A program made the position numbers and the translations under genes. A stretch of DNA of 52,153 bases from Colwellia sp. 39_35_sub15_T18 (GTDB lineage Bacteria > Pseudomonadota > Gammaproteobacteria > Enterobacterales > Alteromonadaceae): NCBI GenBank assembly GCA_002162675.1, contig MAAE01000022.1, positions 1-52,153 on the forward strand, given 5' to 3'. Position 1 is the first letter of the stretch; each line of letters begins with the position of its first letter. Of the stretch, positions 25,531 through 35,507 are shown one piece after another. The notes beneath the pieces were generated by a model. It was given only the letters and a program-made list of their open reading frames with translations, had not been told where the DNA came from and ran no database searches.

Positions 25531-26049
25531 TTAGGGGCTTTTTAACTTATGTTTTCTCCAGGTGAATATCAATAACACTAATGTTTTCTGTTGTTTACTA
25601 CGTTTATCCGATGCTGATGAATCATTTAGAGATTGAATATAGTTGACCAAATCCCAAACCTGATTTTTCCCAAGCATGTCTTTCCAAGCAGGCATTGCTC
25701 CACGGCCATTCGTAATTTTCCATGCCAAATCTCCATCGGCATGAAGGCCAGCCATTTCACGTAAATTTGTAGGTTGCACGGCTAGATTAACAGCAGCAGG
25801 ACCTTTACCCTTCGCATCACTGCCGTGGCAATTAGAACAGCTTCTTACATAAAATTTTCGTCCTCGCTTAATTGATTCTAAACTTTTTTTAATTGGATTT
25901 TTGCGTTCAACTTCAGTTTTTGATGCCATCCAATGTTTGGTATCCACATTCTGCTTATTATTCGCTTGATGAATGTTTTTCGATGCTTCTTCGAAAGAAT
26001 AAACAAGGCCGCTACATAATACTAAAATGACAAATGATAAAATTTTCAT
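25531..26049 (-). CDS. Periplasmic c-type cytochrome
   Basis: A signal peptide (residues about 1-18) and one heme site CSNCH (71-75) with distal Met119 (GAMPAW) define a monoheme class I cytochrome c. The following KDMLGKNQVWDLVNYIQSL is the usual C-terminal helix. The tail beyond 150 is basic. It may pass electrons to or from metal-related redox steps; the context (downstream of the CDF gene in the metal operon) is the only hint. Confidence 0.85.
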   Translation of the reverse strand: MKILSFVILVLCSGLVYSFEEASKNIHQANNKQNVDTKHWMASKTEVERKNPIKKSLESIKRGRKFYVRSCSNCHGSDAKGKGPAAVNLAVQPTNLREMAGLHADGDLAWKITNGRGAMPAWKDMLGKNQVWDLVNYIQSLNDSSASDKRSKQQKTLVLLIFTWRKHKLKSP

Positions 26050-26088
26050 GATGTACTCTCCTAATATTTGTAAGTTATGTGTATATTT

Positions 26089-27009
26089 CTAATTGTTTTT
26101 TGAGTCCCTACATATTTCGTCTACAAACTCAAATTCCAGTGTTGTATGTTCAAGATGAAAAGGGCTAAGTCGTGTTGATATTTCATGCTTTATTGCCATA
26201 TATTCTTGTTGATCACAGTAATGATTCAACACTAAATGAGCAGTAAGCACATGCCTTTCGCCATCAAGGGACCACAAATGAAAATGATGAATATCTTCAA
26301 TAAACTTCAATGATGATAATTCAACTTTTATTTTTTCTTGAATGGCTTGTTCTGGTGTTGCCTGCAAAAACAGACGTATTGCAGTGCGGAGGTTTTTTAA
26401 TACATTAAAAAGAATAAATAACGTAAATCCGATTGAAAGTATGGGGTCAAGTATTGGCAGTTCGACAAACATTAAGACGATAGCAACAATTAGCACAGCT
26501 ACCCAACCTAAAACGTCTTCCAGTAAATGCCAATTAAGTACACGTTCGTTTAATGTTTTCCCGTCACTTAATTTAAAAGCAGCATAACCATTAACAATCA
26601 CCCCTAATATCGCTAACCATAACATGCCTTGAGCATCAGGCATCTCTGGCGATAACAATCGAGGGAATGAAATGGTTAATACCCAAATCGACCCTGCTAT
26701 TAAGACAACACCATTAATAAGTGCGCCTAATAAAGAGAAACGATGGTAGCCGTAACTAAACATTTCATCATAGCTTTTCTTGCTGAGTTTATTTAATCCC
26801 CATGCGAGACCGATGGATAAACTATCTCCTAAATCGTGAACCGCATCCGCCATTATTGCGGTGCTGTTGGTTAACCAGCCGCCAATAAACTCGATAATAG
26901 TAAAACAAACATTTAATATAAATGCCCAGCCAATACGACTCGAAGACATATCTTTAGGAATATGACTGTGTCCATGGCTAGTTGAGTGTTGATGTAAATT
27001 TTCGGACAT
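26089..27009 (-). CDS. czcD: CDF-family divalent cation efflux protein (CzcD-like)
   Basis: A His-rich start (LHQHSTSHGHSH, residues 4-15) precedes six membrane segments. Zinc-binding signatures are ADAVHDLGDS in TM2 and WHLLEDVLGW in TM5, both with the H-x3-D or D-x3-D pattern of CDF zinc exporters. A C-terminal cytosolic ferredoxin-like domain contains HFHLWSLDGERHVLTAHLVL. It exports Zn, Cd or Co from cytoplasm to periplasm in exchange for protons. It follows the RND gene on the same strand and feeds the RND system. Confidence 0.92.
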   Translation of the reverse strand: MSENLHQHSTSHGHSHIPKDMSSSRIGWAFILNVCFTIIEFIGGWLTNSTAIMADAVHDLGDSLSIGLAWGLNKLSKKSYDEMFSYGYHRFSLLGALINGVVLIAGSIWVLTISFPRLLSPEMPDAQGMLWLAILGVIVNGYAAFKLSDGKTLNERVLNWHLLEDVLGWVAVLIVAIVLMFVELPILDPILSIGFTLFILFNVLKNLRTAIRLFLQATPEQAIQEKIKVELSSLKFIEDIHHFHLWSLDGERHVLTAHLVLNHYCDQQEYMAIKHEISTRLSPFHLEHTTLEFEFVDEICRDSKNN

Positions 27010-27099
27010 TACTTTCTCCTATAAATTGATATCCCGTAGCGAATACCTACGGGATATCTAGTTAAAGCAAACAATTATATTTACTTTAACCAAGCAGAA

Positions 27100-30000
27100 C
27101 TACCTTCTCATTTCTTCAATCCGACCTTTAGAAAACCAACCATAAAGTACGGGGAGGACAAATAAAGTAAGGAACGTTGCTGTAACCAAACCACCAACAA
27201 TTACCGTGGCTAATGGTCGTTGTATCTCAGAGCCTACACCGCTTGACATAATAATAGGAATCAAACCGAGGGCGGAAGTAATCGCTGTCATCAGTACAGG
27301 GCGAAGTCTTGATACAGCGCCTTCGTAAACGGCGTTGGCAATACTTTCCGTACCTGTTTGAATGCGTAAGTTAATCGCTTCAACCATAACCACGCCATTA
27401 AGAACCGCAACACCAAATAAGGTAATAAAACCAATCGAGCTAGGTACAGATAGGTATTGACCAGAAATATATAAGGCGACAATCCCACCAATCATAGCTA
27501 AAGGTAAATTAACGAGGATGAGCATGGCTTGACCAACACTGGCAAAAGCAAAATATAATAACAACGCAATAATGCCAATAGAAAGTGGAACAACAATGGT
27601 GAGGCGTTGCTGTGCTCGTTGTTGATTTTCAAACTGACCGCCAATATCAACTGAATATCCCGCAGGTAAATCAACCTCATTTGCAATCGCTTCTCGAATA
27701 TCTTTTACGACACTACCCATGTCTCGCCCTTGTACATTGGCTTGAATAACGACGCGTCGCTGGACATCATCTCGGCGTACCTGAGGGGGACCCGATTCAA
27801 TAGCAATATTTGCAACATCACCTAATCGCACCCATGCACCTGTTGGAGCTTGTAGTCGTAAATCAGCAATAGTTTGTTGCTGATTTCTAAACTCTTTGGC
27901 TACTCTAAGGTAAATGTCATAACGTTCATTGCCATTAATGACTTGTCCTACTTCCTGACCACCGATACCATTTCGCACTAACCTCATTACATCACCAACC
28001 GATAAGCCGTATCGAGATAATTGACGACGGTTTGGTCTAACAACTAATTGAGACTCACCAGCTATTGGCTCCATAGCAACATCCCTTGCGCCATTAACAT
28101 CTTGAATTGCATTAACAATAGCCTGACCTTGCTGAGCAAGGATGTCGAGATCTGGGCCAAACAGTTTTATTGCTAACTGGGCTTTCACACCTGAAAGCAG
28201 TTCATCGACTCTTGTTGCGATAGGTTGAGAAAAATTAAGTAGTAAACCGGGGAATTTCTCAAGTTTTATTTCCATCAAACCTTGTAGTTCATGGCGTGTT
28301 TTTGCACTGGTCCACTCAGCGGTTGGTTTGAGGCCAATATATATTTCAATATTACTGACTGGTTCAGGATCACCACCAATTTCTGCTCGACCAATACGAC
28401 TGGTAGCATAAGTAACTTCAGGAAATTCCAGTAGTATTTTTTCCAACTTAGGCGCTACAAACAGAGCTGTAGTTAAGCTGGTAGAAGGAGCCATTGTTAC
28501 ACGTAAATTAATTGTGCCTTCTTCAAGCTCAGGTACAAATTCAGTGCCTAAATTTGGCACTAGAAATAACGTACCAACAAGTAAGGCTCCAGCCCCGATA
28601 AGAACCACTTTTTTTGCGTTCATCGCTTTTATTAAACTACTCCGGTAAAGCTTTTCTAGCACACTAACGAAAGGGCTGGTTCGGGCTTTAAAACCTCGTT
28701 GAAACAGGTAACTGGCTAGAGCAGGTACAACAATGAGTGATACGGCTAAAGACGCCACCATAGCAATCATAATACTAATAGCCATGGGCTGAAATAGTTT
28801 GCCTTCGACTCCTTCTAAGCTAAACAAAGGGGCAAAAACCACCATAATAATTGTTACTGCAAAAAATACAGGCTTAGCGACTTCTCGTGCGGCAATTTGT
28901 ATACGCAAACTAACATCGATATCTTTTTCGACATCAAAAGGGTTCTCACTGTCATGCATTCCTTCATGACTATGTTCGTGACGACGATCGGGCTGACTGA
29001 GATGTTTGAAAATATTTTCCATCATCACCACTGCACCATCGACCATCATTCCAATCGCAACCGCTAAACCACCCAGAGACATTAAATTCGCAGACAAGCC
29101 ATTGTAGGCCATGATCATTAAGGCCATACCAACAGAAAGTGGAATAGAAATAAGAACCAGTAAAACTGCGCGTACATTCAGTAAGAAAAGTACCAATACA
29201 ATAACAATAAATATAAAAGCCATTGTCAATGCTTGAACTACCGTACTAACTGCTTTTTCAATTAAATCTGCTTGGTCATAAATGGGTTCAAACGTTACAC
29301 CTTTTGGCAAGGCTTGTTGAATGAGCGGGATTCTGTCTTTTATGCCATCAATGGCAACTTTAGTATTTGCGCCCATACGTTTTAAAACAATACCGGAAAC
29401 AACTTCACCTAGGAATTTACTATCGTTAGTACCAACACGTTTAGTCATGGTGACAGCGCCCTGTCTAATTTCTCTTCCAAATTCAATAGTTGCAACATCA
29501 GCTAAATAAACAACAGTACCTTCAATTGTTTTGACAGGGATTTGCTTTAGTTCTTCAATACCTTTTTCATCACTACTTAACCAACCAACACCTCGAATAA
29601 TAAGTTGCTCTTGGCCTCTTTCCATATACCAGCCACCAGCGTTATCATTATTATCTTCTAATGCGTTAGCGATATCTTCTTGGGTCAATTGGTACGCAAG
29701 TAAACGAGAAGGGTTGATATTTACTTGGTATTGTTTAACATTTCCGCCGAATGCTAAGACATCTGTAACACCATCTACAGGCATTAACAATAATTTAACC
29801 ACCCAATCGTTTAGACTTCGAAGTGACATACTGTCATAACCAGAGTCTTCATCAGCGAGTAATAAATATTGATATACTTGGCCCAAACCAGAGGTGTTTG
29901 GCCCAATATCAGGTGTACCAACACCTTCAGGTATTAATTCTTTTGCTGATTGCAATCGCTCAAAAACCAATTGACGAGCAAAATAAATATCGGTGCCTTC

Positions 30001-30294
30001 TTTGAAGACAACCGTAATACCAGACAAACCTGTTTTAGAAATAGAACGTACTTCTTCAACATCAGGTAATGCATACATTACAGCTTCTATTGGAAAGGTA
30101 ATGAGTTGTTCTACTTCTTCTGAAGCCAAACCAGGGGCTTCAGTATTAATGGCTACTTGTACGTTAGTAACATCTGGAAATGCATCTAAATTCAAACGAG
30201 GAATAGTAAAAAAGGCCGAAACCGTTAACGCAATCAAGGCTATAATCACCAATAATCGATTAGCGACAGACCAGTCAATCAAACGATTTAACAT
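27100..30294 (-). CDS. czcA: CzcA/CusA-family heavy-metal RND efflux pump
   Basis: A 1064-aa inner-membrane antiporter with 12 expected TM segments, RND N-terminus and two large periplasmic loops (porter domains). TM4 reads GLAVAIGMMVDGAVVMMENI, giving the proton-relay acidic pair Asp and Glu, but without the DFG aspartate of the second copy at 44675. A His-rich cytosolic loop follows (DRRHEHSHEGMH). With CzcB and CzcC genes upstream it makes a tripartite exporter taking metals from periplasm to outside. Exact metal cannot be told. Confidence 0.93.
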   Translation of the reverse strand: MLNRLIDWSVANRLLVIIALIALTVSAFFTIPRLNLDAFPDVTNVQVAINTEAPGLASEEVEQLITFPIEAVMYALPDVEEVRSISKTGLSGITVVFKEGTDIYFARQLVFERLQSAKELIPEGVGTPDIGPNTSGLGQVYQYLLLADEDSGYDSMSLRSLNDWVVKLLLMPVDGVTDVLAFGGNVKQYQVNINPSRLLAYQLTQEDIANALEDNNDNAGGWYMERGQEQLIIRGVGWLSSDEKGIEELKQIPVKTIEGTVVYLADVATIEFGREIRQGAVTMTKRVGTNDSKFLGEVVSGIVLKRMGANTKVAIDGIKDRIPLIQQALPKGVTFEPIYDQADLIEKAVSTVVQALTMAFIFIVIVLVLFLLNVRAVLLVLISIPLSVGMALMIMAYNGLSANLMSLGGLAVAIGMMVDGAVVMMENIFKHLSQPDRRHEHSHEGMHDSENPFDVEKDIDVSLRIQIAAREVAKPVFFAVTIIMVVFAPLFSLEGVEGKLFQPMAISIMIAMVASLAVSLIVVPALASYLFQRGFKARTSPFVSVLEKLYRSSLIKAMNAKKVVLIGAGALLVGTLFLVPNLGTEFVPELEEGTINLRVTMAPSTSLTTALFVAPKLEKILLEFPEVTYATSRIGRAEIGGDPEPVSNIEIYIGLKPTAEWTSAKTRHELQGLMEIKLEKFPGLLLNFSQPIATRVDELLSGVKAQLAIKLFGPDLDILAQQGQAIVNAIQDVNGARDVAMEPIAGESQLVVRPNRRQLSRYGLSVGDVMRLVRNGIGGQEVGQVINGNERYDIYLRVAKEFRNQQQTIADLRLQAPTGAWVRLGDVANIAIESGPPQVRRDDVQRRVVIQANVQGRDMGSVVKDIREAIANEVDLPAGYSVDIGGQFENQQRAQQRLTIVVPLSIGIIALLLYFAFASVGQAMLILVNLPLAMIGGIVALYISGQYLSVPSSIGFITLFGVAVLNGVVMVEAINLRIQTGTESIANAVYEGAVSRLRPVLMTAITSALGLIPIIMSSGVGSEIQRPLATVIVGGLVTATFLTLFVLPVLYGWFSKGRIEEMRR

Positions 30295-30316
30295 GTGTTA
30301 GTTCTCCAATTATCAA

Positions 30317-31681
30317 TTAATGGTTATGAGCATCGAAACTGCCTTTGGCAATTTCCGCTGCTACATAAAACGCGCCTTTTGTGACGACTTTAGTACCTGC
30401 GGGTAAACCATGAATTTCACGTGATTTTCCCAGTTGTCGTCCCAATTCAACTTCGACACCTTTAAATTCGCCATTTTCTTCAACAAACACCATCCAATCA
30501 CCATCACTACCACGCATTAATGCTTCTTCAGGCACAGTCAGAACTTTTTTGTCAGTTTCAAGGGCAAAATAGATATCAGCAAATAAACCGGGATGAAGCG
30601 TATGGCCGTCATTTTGAACCTGTAAACGTATAATGCGTGTGCGAGTAACTGGGTCTATGGTATGAGCTTTTTGAGTGACCGTAGCTATGTATGTATTGTT
30701 ACCTACATTTACTTGCGCCTTTGAATTTTTGGGTAAATCCAATTCCATTGATGGAGCTAAACGTGCTTCAACCCATAACGTACCCTCATCAGCCAGATCA
30801 AATAAAGTACCGCCGGATTCTATGCGTTGTCCTTGACGGAAATTATCAGATAATACAGCGCCAGAAGTCTCTGCGTTTAGGGTGTATTGTCCAAGTTTTT
30901 TAGTGTTGGTAGCCAAAGAGGTAATAGCGTCAGCAGATAAGCCAAACGCATATAATCGTCCTAAGTCAGCCTCAAAATCGGTCTGAGCTTCTATAAAGCG
31001 TTTATCACCTACCGCTTTTCGACCAAGTTTTTGAACCCTTTTCCATTCTGAATCAGCGAGCCTATAGCTGGCTTGTGCTTCAGCCATTGACTCACTAAAT
31101 AGGGTGACTAACGGTTGATTGATTTCAACATGATCACCTAAAGCAACATGGCGTTTTAGTATCACTGAATCTACTCTTGGCGAGACTAAATAACTGGTAT
31201 AATCATTAGCCTTTATCTCCCCTTGAGCATAAATACTGTAAGCCATCGCCTGAGGCTCTAGTACGGTTATGTTAATTTCAGCTAAATTTAATTGTTCCTT
31301 TGAAAGTTTAACTCCCGCACCTTCTTCTTCATGTTCATTTTTACCTTCATGTCCATGCCCATCGTCTTTTTCTTCTTCGTGTTCATTTTTACCTTCATGT
31401 CCATGCCCATCGTCTTTTTCTTCTTCGTGTTCATTTTTACCTTCATGCCCATGCCCATCGTCTTTTTCTTCTTCATGTTCATTTTTACCTTCATGTCCAT
31501 GCCCATCGTCTTTTTCTTCTTCGTGCTCATTTTTAGCTTCATGTCCATGTCCATCATCTTTTTCTTCAACATGCTTTTCGGTTTTTTCAGATGATTGAAC
31601 ATTTGCAAATGTCGCAGTAGTTATGGTTGTTATCCCACAAAAAAGTGCGGCCAGCGTTATTAATTTAATTTGCTTATTCAT
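30317..31681 (-). CDS. czcB: RND periplasmic adaptor with His/Glu-rich tandem repeats (CzcB-like)
   Basis: I start at ATG 31681, with GGA nine bases upstream and a proper signal peptide (residues about 1-26). Residues 42-121 are about five copies of a 16-residue unit (DDGHGHEGKNEHEEEK). The adaptor core follows: barrel-sandwich strands, helical hairpin (SYRLADSEWKRVQKLG), and membrane-proximal strands. It links CzcA to CzcC. The repeat region is a probable metal-binding arm, longer than the His-rich leader of ordinary CzcB. Confidence 0.9.
   Translation of the reverse strand: MNKQIKLITLAALFCGITTITTATFANVQSSEKTEKHVEEKDDGHGHEAKNEHEEEKDDGHGHEGKNEHEEEKDDGHGHEGKNEHEEEKDDGHGHEGKNEHEEEKDDGHGHEGKNEHEEEGAGVKLSKEQLNLAEINITVLEPQAMAYSIYAQGEIKANDYTSYLVSPRVDSVILKRHVALGDHVEINQPLVTLFSESMAEAQASYRLADSEWKRVQKLGRKAVGDKRFIEAQTDFEADLGRLYAFGLSADAITSLATNTKKLGQYTLNAETSGAVLSDNFRQGQRIESGGTLFDLADEGTLWVEARLAPSMELDLPKNSKAQVNVGNNTYIATVTQKAHTIDPVTRTRIIRLQVQNDGHTLHPGLFADIYFALETDKKVLTVPEEALMRGSDGDWMVFVEENGEFKGVEVELGRQLGKSREIHGLPAGTKVVTKGAFYVAAEIAKGSFDAHNH
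31319..31558 (-). repeat. About five 48-bp tandem repeats coding a His-rich arm
   Basis: The repeats are inside the czcB-like gene and each encodes 16 residues with four His and many acidic residues. Copies are near identical in DNA, so copy number may vary by slippage. They create long shadow ORFs in other frames that are not genes. Confidence 0.9.
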
Positions 31682-31741
31682 ATGTTTTTTCCAAAATTGG
31701 TTCATTGACTATTAATTGATTCTTGATAATGCCTTTAATAT

Positions 31742-32986
31742 TCAAAGCTGAGATAATTGCAGAGTCGCGGCTTTAATTTGGCCCACCTGTAATAGCCAGT
31801 CGATCTGGCTTAATTGAAATTGACTTTGTAATTCAATACCAGCATTAAGACCTTCAGCGCGTTGTTGTAATGCAAGTAAATACTCGGTAGTACTTACATC
31901 ACCGCTTTGCCATTGCTTTTGCAGTAAATCGCCACTACGTTTTCCTCTTCCATCCATCAATTGTTGCCATCGTTGATAGTTTTTTTGATAAGTGATTAAG
32001 GTGTCAGTACTTGATTGGATAGCAAATCTCTGTTTGCGCATAACGGAGCGAAAATTTGCTTCAGCAGCTATTGCTTGTTGATTCGCAGCTCTTGCTTGTG
32101 CTGAATAATTGTTACGGATATTCAAAGGCATTGAAAAAGTTACGCCTAACACATTTTCTCGATCATTTTTGCCTGCATTAATACCGATAGTTGGATCAGC
32201 TTTAGTCTCTAATAACGCCAGTTGCGCTTCACTACTAGTTATTTTCCACTGTGCTTTTGCCGCTAAGACTAAGGGATGTTGTTCAAGCCATTGAGGTGAA
32301 AGTTGATAATTAGTGATAGTTAAACCTTGCGCAGGTATAACCTCTTTATCTGGCGTCCAATCTCGCAATAGCTCTTTGGTTTGGGCTTCGGCTTGTTTTA
32401 ATTGAACTTGTACCTTTGCGGTGACATTCAACATTTGGGATAAACTTAAAAAAGTAAGTTCGGCATCTACTTGCCCTAGATCACCTGCTTTTTGACGGTC
32501 TTTAACTATATCAAGTAAGGTTTCTAACTGCTTTTCTTGTTCTTGGGCAATAACAGCTTGTTTTTTAGCTGCTTGCCAAGTAACTAACGCTTGTAAAGCT
32601 TGCGCTGTCTTTTCTTGAACAAGAAAGTCAAAGTGTTTGCTTGCTTGGGTTAAACTAAAGTTAGCTTGTTGCTCTTTCGTTTCCCGCTTATCCCACCAAT
32701 CAATCGTTTGATTAATACCAATAGAATAATTATTAGCGTCACCTTCTCGTTCATAACCTGTCTCTAATTCAGGATTATAAAGTGGTTGCTTGTTTCCTTC
32801 AGCATTTGAAAAAACAGCATTCATTTCTTCTTTGGCGACAATAATATCGGGATGTTTGTTTATTTGCATCGATAACCAAGATGTTGATGTTGTTTGTGCA
32901 TTTACGCTTTGTATATTAATTAAAATAGCCAAAGACATACTGACGCATAGCACAGCGCCAATATTTTTTTGAAAAAATATTTTCAT
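31742..32986 (-). CDS. czcC: Outer-membrane efflux protein (CzcC-like, TolC superfamily)
   Basis: After a signal peptide (1-30) the 414-aa protein shows paired helical repeats typical of TolC-type channels, such as GYEREGDANNYSIGINQTI and the mirrored segment in the second half. A similar protein of the second system starts at 42411. It forms the outer-membrane exit of the RND pump. The gene is between the small CzcI-like gene and czcB. Confidence 0.92.
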   Translation of the reverse strand: MKIFFQKNIGAVLCVSMSLAILINIQSVNAQTTSTSWLSMQINKHPDIIVAKEEMNAVFSNAEGNKQPLYNPELETGYEREGDANNYSIGINQTIDWWDKRETKEQQANFSLTQASKHFDFLVQEKTAQALQALVTWQAAKKQAVIAQEQEKQLETLLDIVKDRQKAGDLGQVDAELTFLSLSQMLNVTAKVQVQLKQAEAQTKELLRDWTPDKEVIPAQGLTITNYQLSPQWLEQHPLVLAAKAQWKITSSEAQLALLETKADPTIGINAGKNDRENVLGVTFSMPLNIRNNYSAQARAANQQAIAAEANFRSVMRKQRFAIQSSTDTLITYQKNYQRWQQLMDGRGKRSGDLLQKQWQSGDVSTTEYLLALQQRAEGLNAGIELQSQFQLSQIDWLLQVGQIKAATLQLSQL

Positions 32987-33089
32987 AAATTAAACTCATA
33001 TTTATTTAAATAGTGTTAACTAACGACAGTGAAATCGTAGTAGACACGAATATAAAGATGCTCAGCTAAACTGAGCGATTCTAATAGAG

Positions 33090-33437
33090 TTAACTTATAG
33101 GGGGGATTATTGGGTTATCGTGAAGAGGGCTTGAATATTGAAATAAATACCCATATTGATGTCCTATTTGATTCGGACGCTCAGTAAAGGTTTGAGCTTG
33201 AACGAGCCACTGAATATGAAATCCATGGCAATGACCACAATGATGACAATCTTTAGCATTATGTTCATTGTCTGTTGGTAATTCTTTGTCAGCTACAAAG
33301 CGATCAGATTCATGAGAGTGTTCTATTTGGATATGCTGTACATCTAATTCATGAATTTCTTGTGAATTTGCAATAGCTACAAATGATTGTAATACAATCA
33401 AAATGACTAAAGTAAAATTCAAAAACACATTTTTCAC
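33090..33437 (-). CDS. CzcI-like small His/Cys-rich secreted protein
   Basis: I choose GTG 33437, with AAAGG six bases upstream, giving 115 aa and a hydrophobic signal segment (VFLNFTLVILIVLQSF). The mature part has a metal-ligand stretch KDCHHCGHCHGFH and ends NPIIPPIS, as small CzcI-type proteins next to czcCBA do. A cousin lies at 41978. These proteins are thought to modulate or sense the pump's metal; their exact role is unsettled. Confidence 0.7.
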   Translation of the reverse strand: MKNVFLNFTLVILIVLQSFVAIANSQEIHELDVQHIQIEHSHESDRFVADKELPTDNEHNAKDCHHCGHCHGFHIQWLVQAQTFTERPNQIGHQYGYLFQYSSPLHDNPIIPPIS

Positions 33438-33527
33438 AGCAAAGACCTTTAAGGATACATAACACAAATTTATTGAGAAGGTATTTAGAAAATAATTAAA
33501 TTCAAGAATATTCAAAATAACCGTACA

Positions 33528-33558
33528 ACAACAACATCTATAGTAACTATAGAGTCAA
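33528..33558 (-). promoter_or_regulatory. MerR-type promoter of the czc operon (minus strand)
   Basis: On the minus strand TTGACT (33558-33553) is followed by the dyad CTATAGTTACTATAG (33552-33538). This matches the promoter at 40479 (TTGACT then CTATGGTTACTATAG) and that of PbrR/CadR targets. The -10 is weak, and the transcript leads into the CzcI-like gene. Confidence 0.75.
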
Positions 33559-33608
33559 GAAATATTTTCAGAATTAGCTAGATAACCCTTTTTTTCATTT
33601 TGTAACGA

Positions 33609-34253
33609 TTAGTTAATTAGTTTTCTAATGCTTTCTACATTTTTATTGATTAGATGTCGAATGACATTTTTATATAGCCAATTTTTAATGCCAGACAAAT
33701 TAGTGCCATATTTCTCATAGAATTCATCTGGGGTGTTAAAAATGCCAAAGTCATCATGTATACCTTCTTTTTGAATAAACGTATCTTTGCCTGACCATTC
33801 CACTTGTGGATCTAATAAACACTTTGTTGCAATACCATATCCGCAAAAATTATTTTTCACATTTTTAAACTTAGATTGAATAGATTTTAGATACAAGTCA
33901 TCAATAATAAAGCCTTCTAGATTGATCCAATTATCTTCAAAAAGCACTTCAACCCAGCTATGAATAATGAATTCTGGAGCAAGCCACATAATGTAATTGG
34001 GTATAGCACCTTTTTGTAAGCTTTTCTCAATAGTAAATCCGTGAAATCTACAAGGAATATCCAATGCTCTTAATAAAGCCATTAAAAGAGTTCCTTTAGT
34101 ATTGCATTGACCATACCCATCAGCTAAAACAAAGCTCGCACTTATATCATCACGACTGTTATACCCAAACTTTATTTCATCTTTAACAAAACTGTAAGCA
34201 GCCCCTATTTTTTTTAAATCATCAAGAGAATTCCAGCCTCTATTTTTAATCAA
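33609..34253 (-). CDS. Transglutaminase-like (cysteine protease fold) protein, N-terminus uncertain
   Basis: The core is GYGQCNTKGTLLMALLRAL (active-site Cys, residue about 50), HSWVEV (His) and WINLEGF, as in the transglutaminase-like superfamily. The first start codon is TTG 34253, yet the frame stays open upstream with coding-like residues (YLKKSNILDYDTPLITDL), so the natural start is probably earlier and no ATG is there. The gene may have lost its 5' end, possibly with the IS4 remnant next to it. Function is unknown. Confidence 0.65.
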   Translation of the reverse strand: MIKNRGWNSLDDLKKIGAAYSFVKDEIKFGYNSRDDISASFVLADGYGQCNTKGTLLMALLRALDIPCRFHGFTIEKSLQKGAIPNYIMWLAPEFIIHSWVEVLFEDNWINLEGFIIDDLYLKSIQSKFKNVKNNFCGYGIATKCLLDPQVEWSGKDTFIQKEGIHDDFGIFNTPDEFYEKYGTNLSGIKNWLYKNVIRHLINKNVESIRKLIN

Positions 34254-34503
34254 GTCTGTAATTAGAGGGGTATCGTAATCTAGAATATTCGATTTCTTTA
34301 AATATATATTTGATTTAATAGGATTCTGCTTTACTAATTCAGTTGCTGGCTAAAACGAGTAAAAGTCATTAATATATGCTCGTTATTTATCTTGTTATTA
34401 ACAGCTTATCATAGGTTGGATCTTAAGGAATAAAACAATTGAAATCATGCTCTGAATTTGATCTGATATTAATCGCCAAACCAACATCAATAAAAGACAG
34501 AGC

Positions 34504-35410
34504 ATGATTAAAGATAATACTGAGTTAGCGCAAATAATGAAAGTTCTTGATGACTTTAATATTAATGAAATAGGTAAAACAAGTCATTTCGCACGAGAAA
34601 ACGACTTATTAAACCATTTGAATTAGTTATGTCACTCATAACCGCTTTAGGCGATAAATCGGTCGACACGGTAACATATTTACATCGCTATTTTGTGAAG
34701 CTTACGGAAACAGATGTTCAATATAAGCCTTTTCATAACCAACTAAGCAAACCAGAGTTTGTTAAGCTAATGAAACCCTTAGTTGATGTCGCGTTAAGCG
34801 AATTGCAACAAGAGGTACTTGGCTCAGAGGTAGACTTATCTGACTTTAAGCGGATTGTATTACAAGATGGAAGCTCGTTTGCGGTGCATGACAGCTTAAA
34901 GGAGCATTTTAAAGGGCGCTTAACTAAAATAAGTCCCGCAGCAATAGAAGTGCATGTCAGTTGGGATGTTTTAAAGGGTTACCCTGTACAAGTGTCTGTA
35001 AGTGCTGACAGTCAGAATATGACTTTTTACCTGATGCCAGCACACTCGCAGACACATTGTTTTTAGCGGACAGGGGTTACTTCAAGTTATCGTACTTAGA
35101 GTCAATTGACGCTGCGGGTGGTTTTTACGTTGTTCGAGCTAAAACAACAGTCAATCCAACTGTTGTTGCAGTCTTTAACCGTAAAGGGATCACATTAAAA
35201 CGTTTTACAAGCAAAAAGCAAAAGGATGTGAAGAAGCACATTCGTCGTAGCGTTATTGTTGATATGGATGTTGAAGGAAAAACAGATTACCGCTTGATTG
35301 CTAGCTGGCCTAAAGGAAAAAGTGAACCCACTTATTGGGCAATCATTTTAGGCTTGGCATTCTCTGCATTAGGTATCTCTTCAATAAAACGATTGAAAAG
35401 TTTGATCTAA
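34504..35410 (+). pseudogene. Degenerate IS4-family transposase remnant
   Basis: The frame starts at ATG 34504 (MIKDNTELAQIMKVLDDF), shifts by an extra two bases near 34600, runs MSLITALGDKSVDTVTYLHR to RIVLQDGSSFAVHDSL (first catalytic Asp), and shifts again near 35060 into LADRGYFKLSYLESI (second Asp) and VVRAKTTVNP. The expected Y-R-x-x-E helix with the third catalytic Glu is missing: RLIASWPKGKSEPTY jumps directly to WAIILGLAFSALGISSIKRL, implying an internal deletion. It is therefore inactive. No clear terminal inverted repeats were found. Confidence 0.8.
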
Positions 35411-35421
35411 ATCAATAAAGC

Positions 35422-35442
35422 TTAATGAGAATGATTTGCATT
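35422..35442 (+). promoter_or_regulatory. Putative Fur box of the TonB receptor
   Basis: TGAGAAT-G-ATTTGCA fits the 7-1-7 Fur consensus at most positions. It lies about 65 bases before the receptor ATG, after the IS remnant. Confidence 0.6.
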
Positions 35443-35507
35443 AGCGCCTTGTTAGATGTAGACTCACCACACTAACTAATACCGTAACTCATGGAATCTT
35501 ATATCTA

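Noticed and set aside
26342..26587. Plus-strand ORF antisense to the CDF gene
   Set aside because: It mirrors a well-supported CDF coding sequence; composition is that of a shadow frame.
31319..31558. Tandem repeats as a CRISPR array
   Set aside because: Repeats are contiguous without spacers and encode protein.
31269..31608. Overlapping ORFs in three frames rich in Ser/Pro/Phe or Met/Lys over the czcB region
   Set aside because: They are reading-frame shadows of the 48-bp tandem repeats within the adaptor gene, with repetitive composition.
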